A DNA stretch of 64,000 nucleotides from Sphingobacterium lactis (GCF_011046555.1 NZ_CP049246.1:1116001-1180000); one strand, 5' to 3'; shown: positions 24,971-34,115, numbered from the stretch's first letter. Translations and numbers: made by a program. The notes: generated from the letters alone by a model not told the origin.

Positions 24971-26233
24971 TTGAATAAGAAAAAAATAATAAATGATCCT
25001 GTCTACGGTTTTGTTACAATTCCGTCGGGATTCATTTATGACCTCATCCAGCACCCCTATTTACAGCGCCTTCGGTATATCAAGCAGGTAAGCATGACAC
25101 ACCTGGTTTACCCCGGTGCACTGCATACGCGATTCCAGCATGTCATCGGTGCCATGCACCTGATGAGCTTGGCCATTGAAACACTGCGCGGTAAGGATGT
25201 CTATATTTCGGAGGAAGAAGAAGAGGCCGCATTGGCAGCAATCCTGTTGCACGACGTCGGGCATGGGCCATTCTCCCATTCCCTGGAACATACAATCGTC
25301 GAAGGTGTATCCCATGAGCTGATTTCGGCGCTGTTGATGGATCGCTTGAACCAGGAGTTTTCAGGCAAGTTGGATTTGGCCATTACGATTTTTAATGATC
25401 AGTATCCCCGTCGTTTCCTGCACCAATTGGTCTCCAGTCAATTGGATACAGATCGGATGGATTACCTGAACAGGGATAGTTTCTTCACCGGTGTGTCAGA
25501 AGGGGTGATTTCCTTTGACAGGATCATCAAGATGCTGTTCGTAAAGGATGATCAATTGGTCATAGAGGCCAAGGGGATCTATTCCGTAGAGAAGTTCCTG
25601 ATTGCCCGTCGGTTGATGTACTGGCAGGTCTATCTGCACAAGACGGTGATCACGGCAGAGCAAATGCTCATACAGGCGCTAACCCGCGCCAAGGAGCTAA
25701 GTAATGCTGGAGAAGAGCTGTTTGCCACGCCAGCATTTGGCCATTTCCTGAAGAACAAGGTAAATAAAGATAATTTTTTAGCTGATCCGTCTCACTTGAA
25801 GTGGTTTACACGTTTGGATGATACGGATATCTTATCAGCGATTAAGATATGGACGGACCATAAAGACCCGATATTAAGTCTTTTATGTTCCAAAATAATA
25901 AAACGGGAGCTGTTCCGAACGGAGTTGAGCAATACACCCTTTTCGGAATCCTATAGACAAGAGATTAAAGAACGAGTAATTGAGAAGTTTGGTGTCGCGG
26001 AAGAAGATTTAGGCTACTACATCTATGAGCAGGTCATTGCGAACAATGCCTACGATGCAAGTGGCGGCAAAATATGCGTACTATTCAAGGATGGACAATT
26101 GAAGGATATTGCTGAGGCATCCGATCTATCCAACATTGAGGCACTTTCCCGGCGGGTGGAGAAATATGCGATTACCTATCCGAAGGAAATTGGCTATGTA
26201 CCCCTGACCAAACAGACAATTATTAACATATAA
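24971..26233 (+). CDS. HD-domain phosphohydrolase (dNTPase-like)
   Basis: The family hydrolyses nucleoside triphosphates or related phosphoesters. Metal-ligand motifs: 'HTRFQHVIGAMHL' (first His), AAILLHDVGHGPFSHSLEH (HD pair plus further His), and SSQLDTDRMDYLNRDSFFTG (last Asp). All match the SAMHD1/YdhJ-type HD fold. No ATG lies before the conserved start NKKKIINDPVYGF; I use TTG at 24971, which homologues favour. A TTG at 24932 would add 13 residues. It leads the forward run into lpxD, 13 bp downstream, an arrangement known in Bacteroidota. Confidence 0.88.
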   Translation: MNKKKIINDPVYGFVTIPSGFIYDLIQHPYLQRLRYIKQVSMTHLVYPGALHTRFQHVIGAMHLMSLAIETLRGKDVYISEEEEEAALAAILLHDVGHGPFSHSLEHTIVEGVSHELISALLMDRLNQEFSGKLDLAITIFNDQYPRRFLHQLVSSQLDTDRMDYLNRDSFFTGVSEGVISFDRIIKMLFVKDDQLVIEAKGIYSVEKFLIARRLMYWQVYLHKTVITAEQMLIQALTRAKELSNAGEELFATPAFGHFLKNKVNKDNFLADPSHLKWFTRLDDTDILSAIKIWTDHKDPILSLLCSKIIKRELFRTELSNTPFSESYRQEIKERVIEKFGVAEEDLGYYIYEQVIANNAYDASGGKICVLFKDGQLKDIAEASDLSNIEALSRRVEKYAITYPKEIGYVPLTKQTIINI

Positions 26234-26246
26234 CTAGTTTTATTGC

Positions 26247-27284
26247 ATGCAATTTACTGCTGAACAAATAGCGACCTTATTAAAGGGAAAGGTGGAAGGG
26301 GATTCCACAACGGTGGTTGATCAACTTTCCAAGATCGAGGAGTCAACCTCCCGAAGCCTAACCTTTTTGGCCAATCCGAAGTATGAACATTTCATCTACG
26401 AGATCGAAGCAGGGATCATCGTGGTGAATGAGGACCTTGCCCTACAGAAACCGGTCAAATCTACACTTGTGCGCGTAAAGAATGCGTATTCTGCATTTAC
26501 GGAGCTGTTGAAGCTGTACGATGAAATGACTAACGATAAACGAGGTATTGAAGAGCCGAACGCGATTCATGAAACGGTGCAATTGGGAGAGGATGCCTAT
26601 GTTGGCGCCTTTACCTATATCGGTAAGCATGTCAAGATCGGGAATAAGGCAAGAATCTATCCACAGGTTTTCATCGGTGATAACGTACAGATCGGGGATC
26701 GAGTGGTGCTGTTGCCCGGTGTAAAGATCTACAACGACTGTGTCCTTGGCGACGGTGTCATGATCCATTCCGGTGCGGTCATCGGCAGTGATGGCTTTGG
26801 CTTTGCGCCCCAGGGAGATGGAACCTATCAGAAGGTGCCACAGATCGGGAATGTCGTTATTGAAGACGATGTGGAGATCGGTGCCAATACGGTCGTTGAC
26901 CGTGCGACATTGGGTTCCACACGTATCAAGAAGGGTGTCAAATTGGACAACCTGATTCAGATTGCGCACAATGTGGAGATCGGTAAGAATACCGTTATCG
27001 CGGCGCAGACAGGAGTGTCCGGCAGTACCAAAGTCGGTGAGAATGTCATTCTCGGTGGGCAGGTTGGCGTCGTTGGGCATATTACCATCGCCAAGGGCAC
27101 ACAGGTACAGGCGCAATCGGGAATTAACCGCTCCCTATTGGAGGAAAATAAAAAATGGGGCGGAAGTCCAGCATTTCCTTACAACAATGAATTGCGCTCT
27201 CAGGTCCTGTATGCAAAGCTTCCGGAAATGGAAAGACGTATCGCTGAGCTGGAAAAACAACTAAAAGAAAAAAATAATAGCTAA
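26247..27284 (+). CDS. lpxD: UDP-3-O-(3-hydroxyacyl)glucosamine N-acyltransferase
   Basis: LpxD adds the second acyl chain in lipid A synthesis. The N-terminal uridine-binding domain (~1-100; SLTFLANPKYEHFIYEIEAG) is followed by a left-handed beta-helix of hexapeptide repeats (IGNKARIYPQVFIGDNVQIG, IGADTVV-type turns) and the catalytic His in LIQIAHNVEIG. A C-terminal helix (LPEMERRIAELEKQLKE) forms the trimer coil. The 345-residue length is normal. It is followed after 32 bp by lpxC/fabZ and then lpxA, so three lipid A steps share one transcript. Confidence 0.97.
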   Translation: MQFTAEQIATLLKGKVEGDSTTVVDQLSKIEESTSRSLTFLANPKYEHFIYEIEAGIIVVNEDLALQKPVKSTLVRVKNAYSAFTELLKLYDEMTNDKRGIEEPNAIHETVQLGEDAYVGAFTYIGKHVKIGNKARIYPQVFIGDNVQIGDRVVLLPGVKIYNDCVLGDGVMIHSGAVIGSDGFGFAPQGDGTYQKVPQIGNVVIEDDVEIGANTVVDRATLGSTRIKKGVKLDNLIQIAHNVEIGKNTVIAAQTGVSGSTKVGENVILGGQVGVVGHITIAKGTQVQAQSGINRSLLEENKKWGGSPAFPYNNELRSQVLYAKLPEMERRIAELEKQLKEKNNS

Positions 27285-27316
27285 CTTTACCCGATAATAT
27301 TTTTTGCAAAACACGA

Positions 27317-28723
27317 ATGCTAGATATGAATGTAAAACAGAGAACCATTAAATCTGACGTCCAATTTTCGGGCGTAGGCCTGCATACGGGGAAGCAGGTG
27401 AATTTGACTTTAAAGCCTGCGGCGGAAAACCACTGGTATAAATTCAAACGCGTGGATTTAGATGGTGAACCAATTGTAAGTGTGGATGCTGACAACGTGT
27501 CAAATACCGCAAGGGGAACTACAATTACGCAAAACGGCGCTTCTGTAAGCACCATCGAGCATTTGATGGCGGCATTGGTAGGACTGCAGTTGGACAACGT
27601 GCTCATAGAGATCGACGGTCCTGAAGTTCCTATCTTGGACGGAAGTTCAGCGATATTTATCGAGAAAATTCAAGAAATTGGCTTCCAAGATCAGGAAGCT
27701 GATCGGGACTTCTTCGAAGTGACCGACAACATACATTATACGGATCCTGAAAATAAGGTGGAGATTGTGGCCATGCCCGTAGATGGGTACCGCATTACCT
27801 GCATGATCGACTTCAACTCACCGGTGTTGGGCAGCCAACATGCGTCCATTAGCAATATCGATGAGTTCAGTAAGGAGATTGCCGGATCCCGTACCTTCTG
27901 TTTCTTGCATGAGCTGGAAGCTTTGGTGAGTCAGAACCTGATCAAAGGTGGTGATCTATCCAATGCGATCGTTATCGTGGACAAGGAAGTTTCAGAGGGC
28001 GAATTGGATAAGTTGCAGGATCTGTTCCACAAGCGAGTGGAAGTAGCGCAGGAAGGAATTTTGAACAATATCTCCCTACGCTATCAGAATGAACCTGCCC
28101 GTCATAAATTATTGGATATGATCGGTGACCTTGCCCTAGTCGGCAAGCCGATCAAAGGTCATATCATGGCAGCACGCCCTGGGCATGCTGCGAACGTGGC
28201 CTTTGCAAAACGCATCAAGGCACAAATGAAACGCGAAAAACAGAAAAAAGGCGTGAAGGTGTACGACCCGAATACGCCGCCGGTATATGATACCGTACAG
28301 ATCATGAACATCCTGCCGCATCGTCAACCTTTCTTGATGATCGATAAGATTCTTGAGCTGTCCGAAACCCATGTTGTCGGTTTGAAGAACGTAACGATGA
28401 ATGAAGACCTGTTCATGGGGCATTTCCCAGGAGCACCTTTGTTCCCGGGCGTTCTGCAGATCGAAGCGATGGCGCAGACCGGAGGTATTCTTGTACTGAA
28501 TACCGTTCCTGACCCTGAAAATTGGTTGACCCTGTTCTTAAAGATCGAAAATGCACGTTTTAAGAACCAGGTTGTCCCTGGCGATACAGTGATCTTCAGC
28601 TGTGACCTGATTGAGCCTATTCGTCGTGGAATTGCACGGATGAAAGGAGTGGGTATGGTTGGAGATAAAGTCGTTAGTGAGGCCGAACTAATGGCACAAA
28701 TTGTCAAGGTCAAAGGAAATTAA
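27317..28723 (+). CDS. lpxC/fabZ: Bifunctional LpxC deacetylase / FabZ dehydratase
   Basis: Residues ~1-305 are LpxC, the zinc deacetylase that commits UDP-acyl-GlcNAc to lipid A. Ligands: His in STIEHLMAAL and His/Asp in RHKLLDMIGDLALVG; a catalytic His in RPGHAANV. Residues ~320-468 are FabZ, the 3-hydroxyacyl-ACP dehydratase: ILPHRQPFLMIDKIL with the catalytic His, and GHFPGAPLFPGVLQIEAMAQ with the catalytic Glu. The fusion is a known Bacteroidota trait that couples fatty acid elongation to lipid A flux. The start may be three codons later (MNVKQ). Confidence 0.97.
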   Translation: MLDMNVKQRTIKSDVQFSGVGLHTGKQVNLTLKPAAENHWYKFKRVDLDGEPIVSVDADNVSNTARGTTITQNGASVSTIEHLMAALVGLQLDNVLIEIDGPEVPILDGSSAIFIEKIQEIGFQDQEADRDFFEVTDNIHYTDPENKVEIVAMPVDGYRITCMIDFNSPVLGSQHASISNIDEFSKEIAGSRTFCFLHELEALVSQNLIKGGDLSNAIVIVDKEVSEGELDKLQDLFHKRVEVAQEGILNNISLRYQNEPARHKLLDMIGDLALVGKPIKGHIMAARPGHAANVAFAKRIKAQMKREKQKKGVKVYDPNTPPVYDTVQIMNILPHRQPFLMIDKILELSETHVVGLKNVTMNEDLFMGHFPGAPLFPGVLQIEAMAQTGGILVLNTVPDPENWLTLFLKIENARFKNQVVPGDTVIFSCDLIEPIRRGIARMKGVGMVGDKVVSEAELMAQIVKVKGN

Positions 28724-28730
28724 TATTAGA

Positions 28731-29525
28731 ATGATACAACCACTATCATATATCCATCCTGAGGCAAAAATTGCCCAGAATGTTGTTATCGAACCGTTTT
28801 CCACGATTCACAAAGATGTGGAGATCGGGGAGGGAACTTGGATAGGTTCCAATGTCGTCATCATGAATGGCGCACGGATCGGAAAGAATTGCCGGATTTT
28901 TCCGGGAGCCGTGATTTCGGGTGAACCTCAGGACTTAAAGTTTGAGGGGGAGATCACAACAGCGGAGATCGGCGATAATACCACCATCCGCGAGTGTGTG
29001 ACCATTAACCGTGGAACAAAAGATCGCTATCGGACCGTAATCGGGAAAAATTGCCTGATTCAGGCATACAGCCATATCGCGCATGATTGTTTCATCGGCG
29101 ATAACTGTATCTTTTCCAATTCCAGTACCTTGGCGGGCCACATTACCGTTGGTGACTATGTGGTATTGGCGGGAATGGTTGCGGTACACCAATTTTGTAA
29201 GATTGGATCCCATGCCTTCGTAACAGGGGGTACCTTGGTGCGCAAGGACGTTCCTCCGTATATCAAAGCGGCACGTGAGCCTATTTCCTATGCAGGTATC
29301 AACTCGGTTGGGCTTCGCAGAAGGGGATACAGCAACGAGCAGATCAATGAAATCCAGAACATCTACCGCGTCCTGTTCGTACAGCACAGTAATCTGGGTA
29401 AAGCCCTGGATTTGGTGGAAGCGGAGTTCGAAGCGACTGAATTGCGGGATGAAATCCTAGGATTCGTACGCGCCTCCAACCGCGGAGTTGTCAAAGGATT
29501 TGGACAAGGAAAATCGAGTATTTAA
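28731..29525 (+). CDS. lpxA: Acyl-ACP--UDP-N-acetylglucosamine O-acyltransferase
   Basis: LpxA performs the first acyl transfer of lipid A synthesis. The protein is a left-handed beta-helix (IQPLSYIHPEAKIAQNVVIE, IGEGTWIGSNVVIMNGARIG) with the family signatures GEPQDLKFEG, YSHIAHDCFIGDNC, and GMVAVHQFCKIGSHAFVTGG. I use ATG 28731 (MIQPL), 7 bp after the lpxC/fabZ stop; a longer in-frame start at 28701 would overlap that gene. The length of 264 residues is typical. Confidence 0.97.
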   Translation: MIQPLSYIHPEAKIAQNVVIEPFSTIHKDVEIGEGTWIGSNVVIMNGARIGKNCRIFPGAVISGEPQDLKFEGEITTAEIGDNTTIRECVTINRGTKDRYRTVIGKNCLIQAYSHIAHDCFIGDNCIFSNSSTLAGHITVGDYVVLAGMVAVHQFCKIGSHAFVTGGTLVRKDVPPYIKAAREPISYAGINSVGLRRRGYSNEQINEIQNIYRVLFVQHSNLGKALDLVEAEFEATELRDEILGFVRASNRGVVKGFGQGKSSI

Positions 29526-29540
29526 TAAAACAGCGAATAT

Positions 29541-30155
29541 TTGAATATAACTCTACATGATATTGGTAGAAGGTATAATAGAGAGTGGATTTTTCGCCAC
29601 CTCGATTATACCTTTTCTTTTGGAAACAGTTACGCGATCCTAGGTCCGAACGGATCTGGTAAATCCACCCTGATCAAAGTATTGACAGCAGCACTCAATC
29701 CCAGTGAAGGGAAGCTGCAATACCTGCAGGATGGAAAGGAAAAGGATCACGATCAAGTTTTCCAATGGATAAGCCTTGCTGCGCCCTATGTCGAGTTGAT
29801 CGAAGAATTTTCTTTAGCGGAAATGATCGATTTCCATTTCAAATTTAAGCCGACGAGCATGGATCGGCAGGAGATGGTGGATCTGTTGGGATTTGCAAAG
29901 CATGTGCAGCAGAAAGAGATCCGACACTTTTCATCCGGGATGAAACAACGGGTGAAATTGCTGCTGGCCTGTTGTGCGGACAGCAAAATTCTTTTTTTGG
30001 ATGAACCGACCAGTAACCTGGACCGGGAAGGTGAAAAATGGTACCTGGACCTCTTGCAGAAAACAAAACAAGAACGTATATTGATCATCGGTTCGAATCA
30101 GGAGCATGAATATGCTTTTTGTGATGAATTTCTGCAAATTATGGATTATAAATAA
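29541..30155 (+). CDS. Single-domain ABC ATPase
   Basis: A 204-residue ATPase with Walker A GPNGSGKST, signature FSSGMKQRVKLLLA, Walker B KILFLDEPTSNLD, and a degenerate H-loop region (IGSNQEHEYAFC). The only plausible start is TTG at 29541, because no ATG lies between the upstream in-frame stop (29526) and the conserved start NITLHDIGRRYN. No permease gene is adjacent. It sits 15 bp after lpxA, so it may serve lipid or envelope transport, or merely share the transcript. Confidence 0.85.
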   Translation: MNITLHDIGRRYNREWIFRHLDYTFSFGNSYAILGPNGSGKSTLIKVLTAALNPSEGKLQYLQDGKEKDHDQVFQWISLAAPYVELIEEFSLAEMIDFHFKFKPTSMDRQEMVDLLGFAKHVQQKEIRHFSSGMKQRVKLLLACCADSKILFLDEPTSNLDREGEKWYLDLLQKTKQERILIIGSNQEHEYAFCDEFLQIMDYK

Positions 30156-30174
30156 CGTGATACTCACGTTTTTT
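30154..30174 (+). terminator. Intrinsic terminator at the end of the lpx run
   Basis: The stem AACGTGA/TCACGTT with a 3-base loop is followed by TTTTTT. It starts at the stop codon of the ABC ATPase gene and precedes efp, separating the two transcripts. Confidence 0.7.
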
Positions 30175-30176
30175 GT

Positions 30177-30184
30177 TATTTTTG
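30177..30184 (+). promoter_or_regulatory. -7 element of the efp promoter
   Basis: TATTTTTG matches TAnnTTTG and lies 22 bp before the efp ATG, just past the upstream terminator. No clear TTTG -33 element is seen at standard spacing. Confidence 0.4.
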
Positions 30185-30206
30185 CGCAAGAAATTAAGAA
30201 TATATT

Positions 30207-30767
30207 ATGGCAAAGGCTTCAGACGTTAAAAGTGGAAATATACTTCGTTTCAATGGAGAATTGGTATCGGTAGAGGAATTCATTCACCGTACTCCAGGAA
30301 ACCTACGCGCATTTTACCAAGCGAGAATGCGTAATATCAAAACGAATAAATTAGTAGAATATAGATTCAGAACGGACGAAGAGGTAGAGATTGCACGTGT
30401 TGAGACCAACGACTATCAATACCTATACGAGGACGGCGAATTTTTCGTGGTAATGGACAACAATACCTACGATCAGTTCAATATCCCGAAATCCTTGTTC
30501 GGTGATTCTGCCCGTTTCCTGAAAGAAGGAATGAACGTAATCGTGGCATTTGAGAGCGACGAGCCGATCATGGCGCAGACTCCTGCAAGTGTGGAATTGG
30601 AAATTACCTACACTGAGCCTGCAGTAAAGGGCGATACTTCGACCAATGCGTTGAAAAGCGCAACTGTAGAGACTGGCGTAGAAATCCGCGTTCCTTTGTT
30701 CATTAACCAAGGTGATAAAGTAAAAGTAGATACACGTACCGGTGATTACATGGAACGTGTAAAATAA
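30207..30767 (+). CDS. efp: Translation elongation factor P
   Basis: EF-P relieves ribosomes stalled at polyproline. The three-domain protein of 186 residues is complete: KOW-like domain (ASDVKSGNILRFNGELVSVE), middle OB fold and the C-terminal OB signature (VPLFINQGDKVKVDTRTGDY). At the tip loop the sequence is HRTPGNLRAFYQ, so the residue aligned with E. coli Lys34 (PGK) is Asn, and neither the Lys nor the Arg used by the EpmA or EarP modification systems. It likely works unmodified or with another modification (inference). It has its own promoter after a terminator. Confidence 0.96.
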   Translation: MAKASDVKSGNILRFNGELVSVEEFIHRTPGNLRAFYQARMRNIKTNKLVEYRFRTDEEVEIARVETNDYQYLYEDGEFFVVMDNNTYDQFNIPKSLFGDSARFLKEGMNVIVAFESDEPIMAQTPASVELEITYTEPAVKGDTSTNALKSATVETGVEIRVPLFINQGDKVKVDTRTGDYMERVK

Positions 30768-30840
30768 AGATTTTAGGTTTAGGTTGATTATTCGGTCTTG
30801 TTAGCTCCCAAGCTTCAAGGCCGTTTTTTTTGAAATTGAT

Positions 30841-31413
30841 ATGGATAAAGCAACGGCAAGGGCAGCCTACAAACTGAAGAGAACGAACCTTTCCATTCCA
30901 GAGGTGGAACGGATGGACCAGCAATTGTTCCAGCAATTGCAGGCATTCGATTGGTCAGGCATTACCTACCTGCACTGCTACCTCTCCATTGCTAAATTCA
31001 AGGAATACGATACCATGCCCTTCATCGAGTGGATTTGGGAAAACTACCCAAAAATCCATATCGTGATCAGTAAATCTGATTTTGAAACCCACGAGCTGAA
31101 GCATTACCTGATGGAAAAGGACGCTCCTCTGGAACACAACCCATGGGGAATACCAGAGCCCGTGAATGCCCCGGAAATCGATGTGCAGCAGATCGATGCC
31201 GTCGTGGCGCCGTTGTTGGTGGTCGACCGTGCTGGAAATAGGATAGGGTACGGAAAGGGCTTTTACGATCGCTTTTTCGCAGCCTGCAGACCGGATGTGC
31301 AGAAGCTCGGCATTTCTTATTTTGTACCCATCGATCACATCGATGGTATCCAACCTTGGGATATACCCATCTCGGTCGTCTTTACTCCAGGAGGGACCTA
31401 TGAGCTGGGATAG
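30841..31413 (+). CDS. 5-formyltetrahydrofolate cyclo-ligase
   Basis: This enzyme recycles 5-formyl-THF to 5,10-methenyl-THF with ATP. The 190-residue length fits. The signature RIGYGKGFYDRFFAA near residue 140, the N-terminal basic helix (ARAAYKLKRTNLS) and the PWGIPEP motif are diagnostic. It is co-oriented with efp, 73 bp downstream, with no strong terminator between. A short CGCC/GGCG hairpin followed by TTTT at 31459-31475 may end the transcript. Confidence 0.94.
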   Translation: MDKATARAAYKLKRTNLSIPEVERMDQQLFQQLQAFDWSGITYLHCYLSIAKFKEYDTMPFIEWIWENYPKIHIVISKSDFETHELKHYLMEKDAPLEHNPWGIPEPVNAPEIDVQQIDAVVAPLLVVDRAGNRIGYGKGFYDRFFAACRPDVQKLGISYFVPIDHIDGIQPWDIPISVVFTPGGTYELG

Positions 31414-31731
31414 ATTCGGGTTCGCCGGTCAGAAATATCAGGAAAATTATAATCTTCGCGCCAAATCGGCGTTTTAATAGTAGAGGGTTGATCAAATGGT
31501 GCGTAAAAGGGGTTTTTCCCGGAGCCATTGGATAAAGGAGTACGGAGATCTGCCCAGTAGATCATCCAGAATAAAGAAAGATTTGTCTAAAAAGCTGAGG
31601 TAAACATCATTCATTATTTACTCCCTGTACTGTGAGGATCTGGCGGAAATTGCCGGACCTTAAAAATTCAAAATCGAAATGCCTAAAGGTATTTCCAGTT
31701 TCCTAAGCTTTTTAGACTTACTTTCTAATCC
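31414..31731. other. Intergenic region with a weak terminator and a possible short ORF
   Basis: The gap holds a small hairpin plus T-run at 31459-31475 and an AT-rich stretch. One 35-codon frame (31496-31603, +) encodes a basic peptide starting MVRKRGFSRSHWIKEYG. I have no support from family, promoter or neighbours that it is expressed. An imperfect hairpin (TCTGGC/GCCGGA) lies near 31640-31660. Confidence 0.4.
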
Positions 31732-33027
31732 CTATTTATAGAGAATTCTAAATTTTATCGTGTTTTCCACCTGTTTCAGTTGTTTTAAGACCGTTTTGTC
31801 GTAGGCGGCATCAATATCCGTAACGGCATAGCCGATCTCACCACGGGTCATCAGGAACTGTGAAAAGATATTGATTTCATGCTCTGCATAGATCTTGTTG
31901 ATCTGCGCCATAACACCAGGAACGTTCCGGTGGATGTGCAGTAAGCGGTGTGCTCTTGTCAGCTTCGGCAACAGCAGGTTCGGGAAGTTCCGGCTCTGGT
32001 CCGTATCCCCGTTATTGATGAAAGCGGCCATTCGGCGTGGGATAAATTCCGCATTGCGTTTCTTCCCCTTTTTATCATCGAACACCACAATACCCTTTTC
32101 ATTGCAGATCGCTTTGGAAAGATGGCCTTTGACATCGCCCAGATACCCGATAGTCTTGAGTTTGTCCGCCCGGGATAGGACCTCATCGTCAATCGTTTCA
32201 CCAGGACCTAGCAATAACAGCCCTACATCTTTCACGTATTTTTCTTCCAAGGTATCCTTAATCCGGATGGATAGCCCATCATTTTTGAGGATATGTGCCG
32301 CTATTTCCGGTACATCGCCGACAATTAGGCATAGAATCCTGTTTTTTGGGTAGGAAATGGCCCTTGGCAGGTCGTTGACATAGAGGAATTCATCAAAAGA
32401 TGGTGTGATATGGTCCGCGCGATCCGTAACGGATTGGCGGGAGATATTCTCCGTAAAGGCGTAGAATTTCTCGATCAGTCCGGATTCTTTCAGCTGGAAA
32501 TCCGAATAGCCATCCCCAATACCAAAGATGCGTCCCTCGATATTCAACTGCTGCAGTAATTTGACCTTACCACCTTCATCGGAAAGCGGATTATGTTCAT
32601 CATAGCCCACAATATTGCCGGCCTCATCGAATTTAAACGTGTTGGCGTAGATGTTCTCCTTCTGGATATGGTATTGGCTCACGACAGGGGTAATGAACTC
32701 CTTAAAGCCTCCCGAAACGATCCATGCGGTGTCGGAATGTTTTTTGAAGAATTCCTTGTTGCGGCTGAAGGATTTGGACACCTTTTTCTTGAGGTGGGTA
32801 ATCAATTTGTCCAGGTGGCTGCGGTTTGCCTGCAGTAATTTTACGCGGCCCGCCAAGCTCTCCCGAAAGGAAATCTTCCCCTCCATGGCCAAGTTGGTGA
32901 AACGTTCGATCTCCTTGTAGATTTCCTCCTGATCCGGATGATGCTCCAGGGAAATTCTAGCCAATTCGTCCAAAGCCTCGACTTGGGTAAATGTGCTGTC
33001 GAAGTCTATGATGTAATAATTTTTCAC
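31732..33027 (-). CDS. SerB-type phosphatase fused to a phosphoglycerate-dehydrogenase remnant and ACT domain
   Basis: Residues ~1-215 are a HAD-IB phosphoserine-phosphatase-like domain: DFDSTF (nucleophile Asp), IVSGGF, and GIGDGYSDFQL. Residues ~225-345 resemble the substrate-binding part of 3-phosphoglycerate dehydrogenase (KLKTIGYLGDVKGHLSKAIC, NEKGIVVFDD), but the NAD-binding Rossmann domain is missing: the sequence passes directly to FINNGDTDQSRNFPNLLLP. The last ~80 residues match the SerA ACT domain (RLLHIHRNVPGVMAQINKIY, EINIFSQFLMTRGEIGYAV). The likely job is phosphoserine hydrolysis with serine feedback. The start is GTG 33027, 11 bp after the epimerase gene. Longer frames overlap that gene and are unlikely. 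Confidence 0.85.
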   Translation of the reverse strand: MKNYYIIDFDSTFTQVEALDELARISLEHHPDQEEIYKEIERFTNLAMEGKISFRESLAGRVKLLQANRSHLDKLITHLKKKVSKSFSRNKEFFKKHSDTAWIVSGGFKEFITPVVSQYHIQKENIYANTFKFDEAGNIVGYDEHNPLSDEGGKVKLLQQLNIEGRIFGIGDGYSDFQLKESGLIEKFYAFTENISRQSVTDRADHITPSFDEFLYVNDLPRAISYPKNRILCLIVGDVPEIAAHILKNDGLSIRIKDTLEEKYVKDVGLLLLGPGETIDDEVLSRADKLKTIGYLGDVKGHLSKAICNEKGIVVFDDKKGKKRNAEFIPRRMAAFINNGDTDQSRNFPNLLLPKLTRAHRLLHIHRNVPGVMAQINKIYAEHEINIFSQFLMTRGEIGYAVTDIDAAYDKTVLKQLKQVENTIKFRILYK

Positions 33028-33038
33028 TTTTATTGCGT

Positions 33039-34013
33039 TTAGATTGTTTTCGCGTAATAGGTCTCGCAGACCTCTTTCAACGTCTGGTCCACAGGTTTGA
33101 AGCTGTAGTTCAGGGTTTTCACAATTTTGCTGTTGTCGTACTGCATCCTGTTGTTGGCTGCGCGTGCTGTTTCGGCGGTTAGTGCCGGTTTCTTGCCGTT
33201 GATGAGCGATGCAACCTTGGACATGCGCCATGCCAGCGAGAGCATCACGGGTGTGGCCTTGATCCGCGGTGCAGGTTTGTTCATCAATGTGCTGATCTTG
33301 GTTAACAATTCCTGGTTGCTGATGTTATCGGCATTCAGGATAAAGCGCTCACCGGAAATACTGCTGTTCATCAGGGCGATCATGATTTTGGCAACGTCAC
33401 TGACATCGACAATTCCGACGGATCCCTGCGGATAGATTTTATTGCCTTTGTCGACCATATCGAAGATGGCACGCGAACCTCGCTCGCCCCAACCGATCCC
33501 CATGATTATGGATGGATTGACAATAATGGCATCCAAGCCCTCTGCAATACCGCGCCAAACTTCCATCTCACTTTCGTATTTGGCCAACGAATAGTTTGAT
33601 GTCTTCGGCAGACGCTCCCATTTGTCCTTTTCGCTCACGGGCAGCCCTTTTTTATTGGTGCCCAGGGCAGCAATGGAACTCACGTGCAGCAAGCGGACCT
33701 GATGGAGCATGCATAGGTTAACAATGTGCTTGGTCCCCTCGATGTTGGTCTGGAACATCTCGGAAGCATCGGATTTCTGGTAAGAAACCTTGGCTGCGCA
33801 ATGATAAACCTGTTTAATCTTGGGGAACAATTCTTCCAGAGCAAAGTAATCCGTGATATCAGCGTCTACCCATTGGATCAGGGAAGATGCCTTTAAATGA
33901 TCCGGAATGATGGAGGATTCGCGTTTCAGGGCAATCACACCCTGCCCATCATCAATCAGATATTGCAAGAGTGTAGATCCCAAAAATCCTGTGCCGCCTG
34001 TTACTAAAATCAC
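33039..34013 (-). CDS. NAD(P)-dependent epimerase/reductase (dihydroflavonol-reductase-like SDR)
   Basis: An extended SDR of 324 residues with nucleotide motif VTGGTGFLGSTL at the very N-terminus, 'HCAAKVSY', the catalytic Ser in 'HVSSIAALG' and YxxxK in NYSLAKYESE. The C-terminal half resembles dihydroflavonol-4-reductase/HpnA-type proteins that act on sugars, sterols or lipid-linked substrates. The substrate is unknown. It is followed by the SerB-fusion gene after 11 bp on the same strand, so they share a transcript. Confidence 0.88.
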   Translation of the reverse strand: MILVTGGTGFLGSTLLQYLIDDGQGVIALKRESSIIPDHLKASSLIQWVDADITDYFALEELFPKIKQVYHCAAKVSYQKSDASEMFQTNIEGTKHIVNLCMLHQVRLLHVSSIAALGTNKKGLPVSEKDKWERLPKTSNYSLAKYESEMEVWRGIAEGLDAIIVNPSIIMGIGWGERGSRAIFDMVDKGNKIYPQGSVGIVDVSDVAKIMIALMNSSISGERFILNADNISNQELLTKISTLMNKPAPRIKATPVMLSLAWRMSKVASLINGKKPALTAETARAANNRMQYDNSKIVKTLNYSFKPVDQTLKEVCETYYAKTI

Positions 34014-34115
34014 TTCCTAACTTATTGTTGAAAAATTGTGTACTTCAAAAATAAGGTAATAAATGCATATTTGCTAAATACTAAAGCATAAACACCTGAT
34101 TTTTTCGGGTTTTAC

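Noticed and set aside
33028..33231. N-terminal extension of the SerB-fusion frame to 33231
   Set aside because: It overlaps the epimerase gene on the same strand, has no family similarity, and GTG 33027 directly precedes the conserved start KNYYIIDFDSTF.
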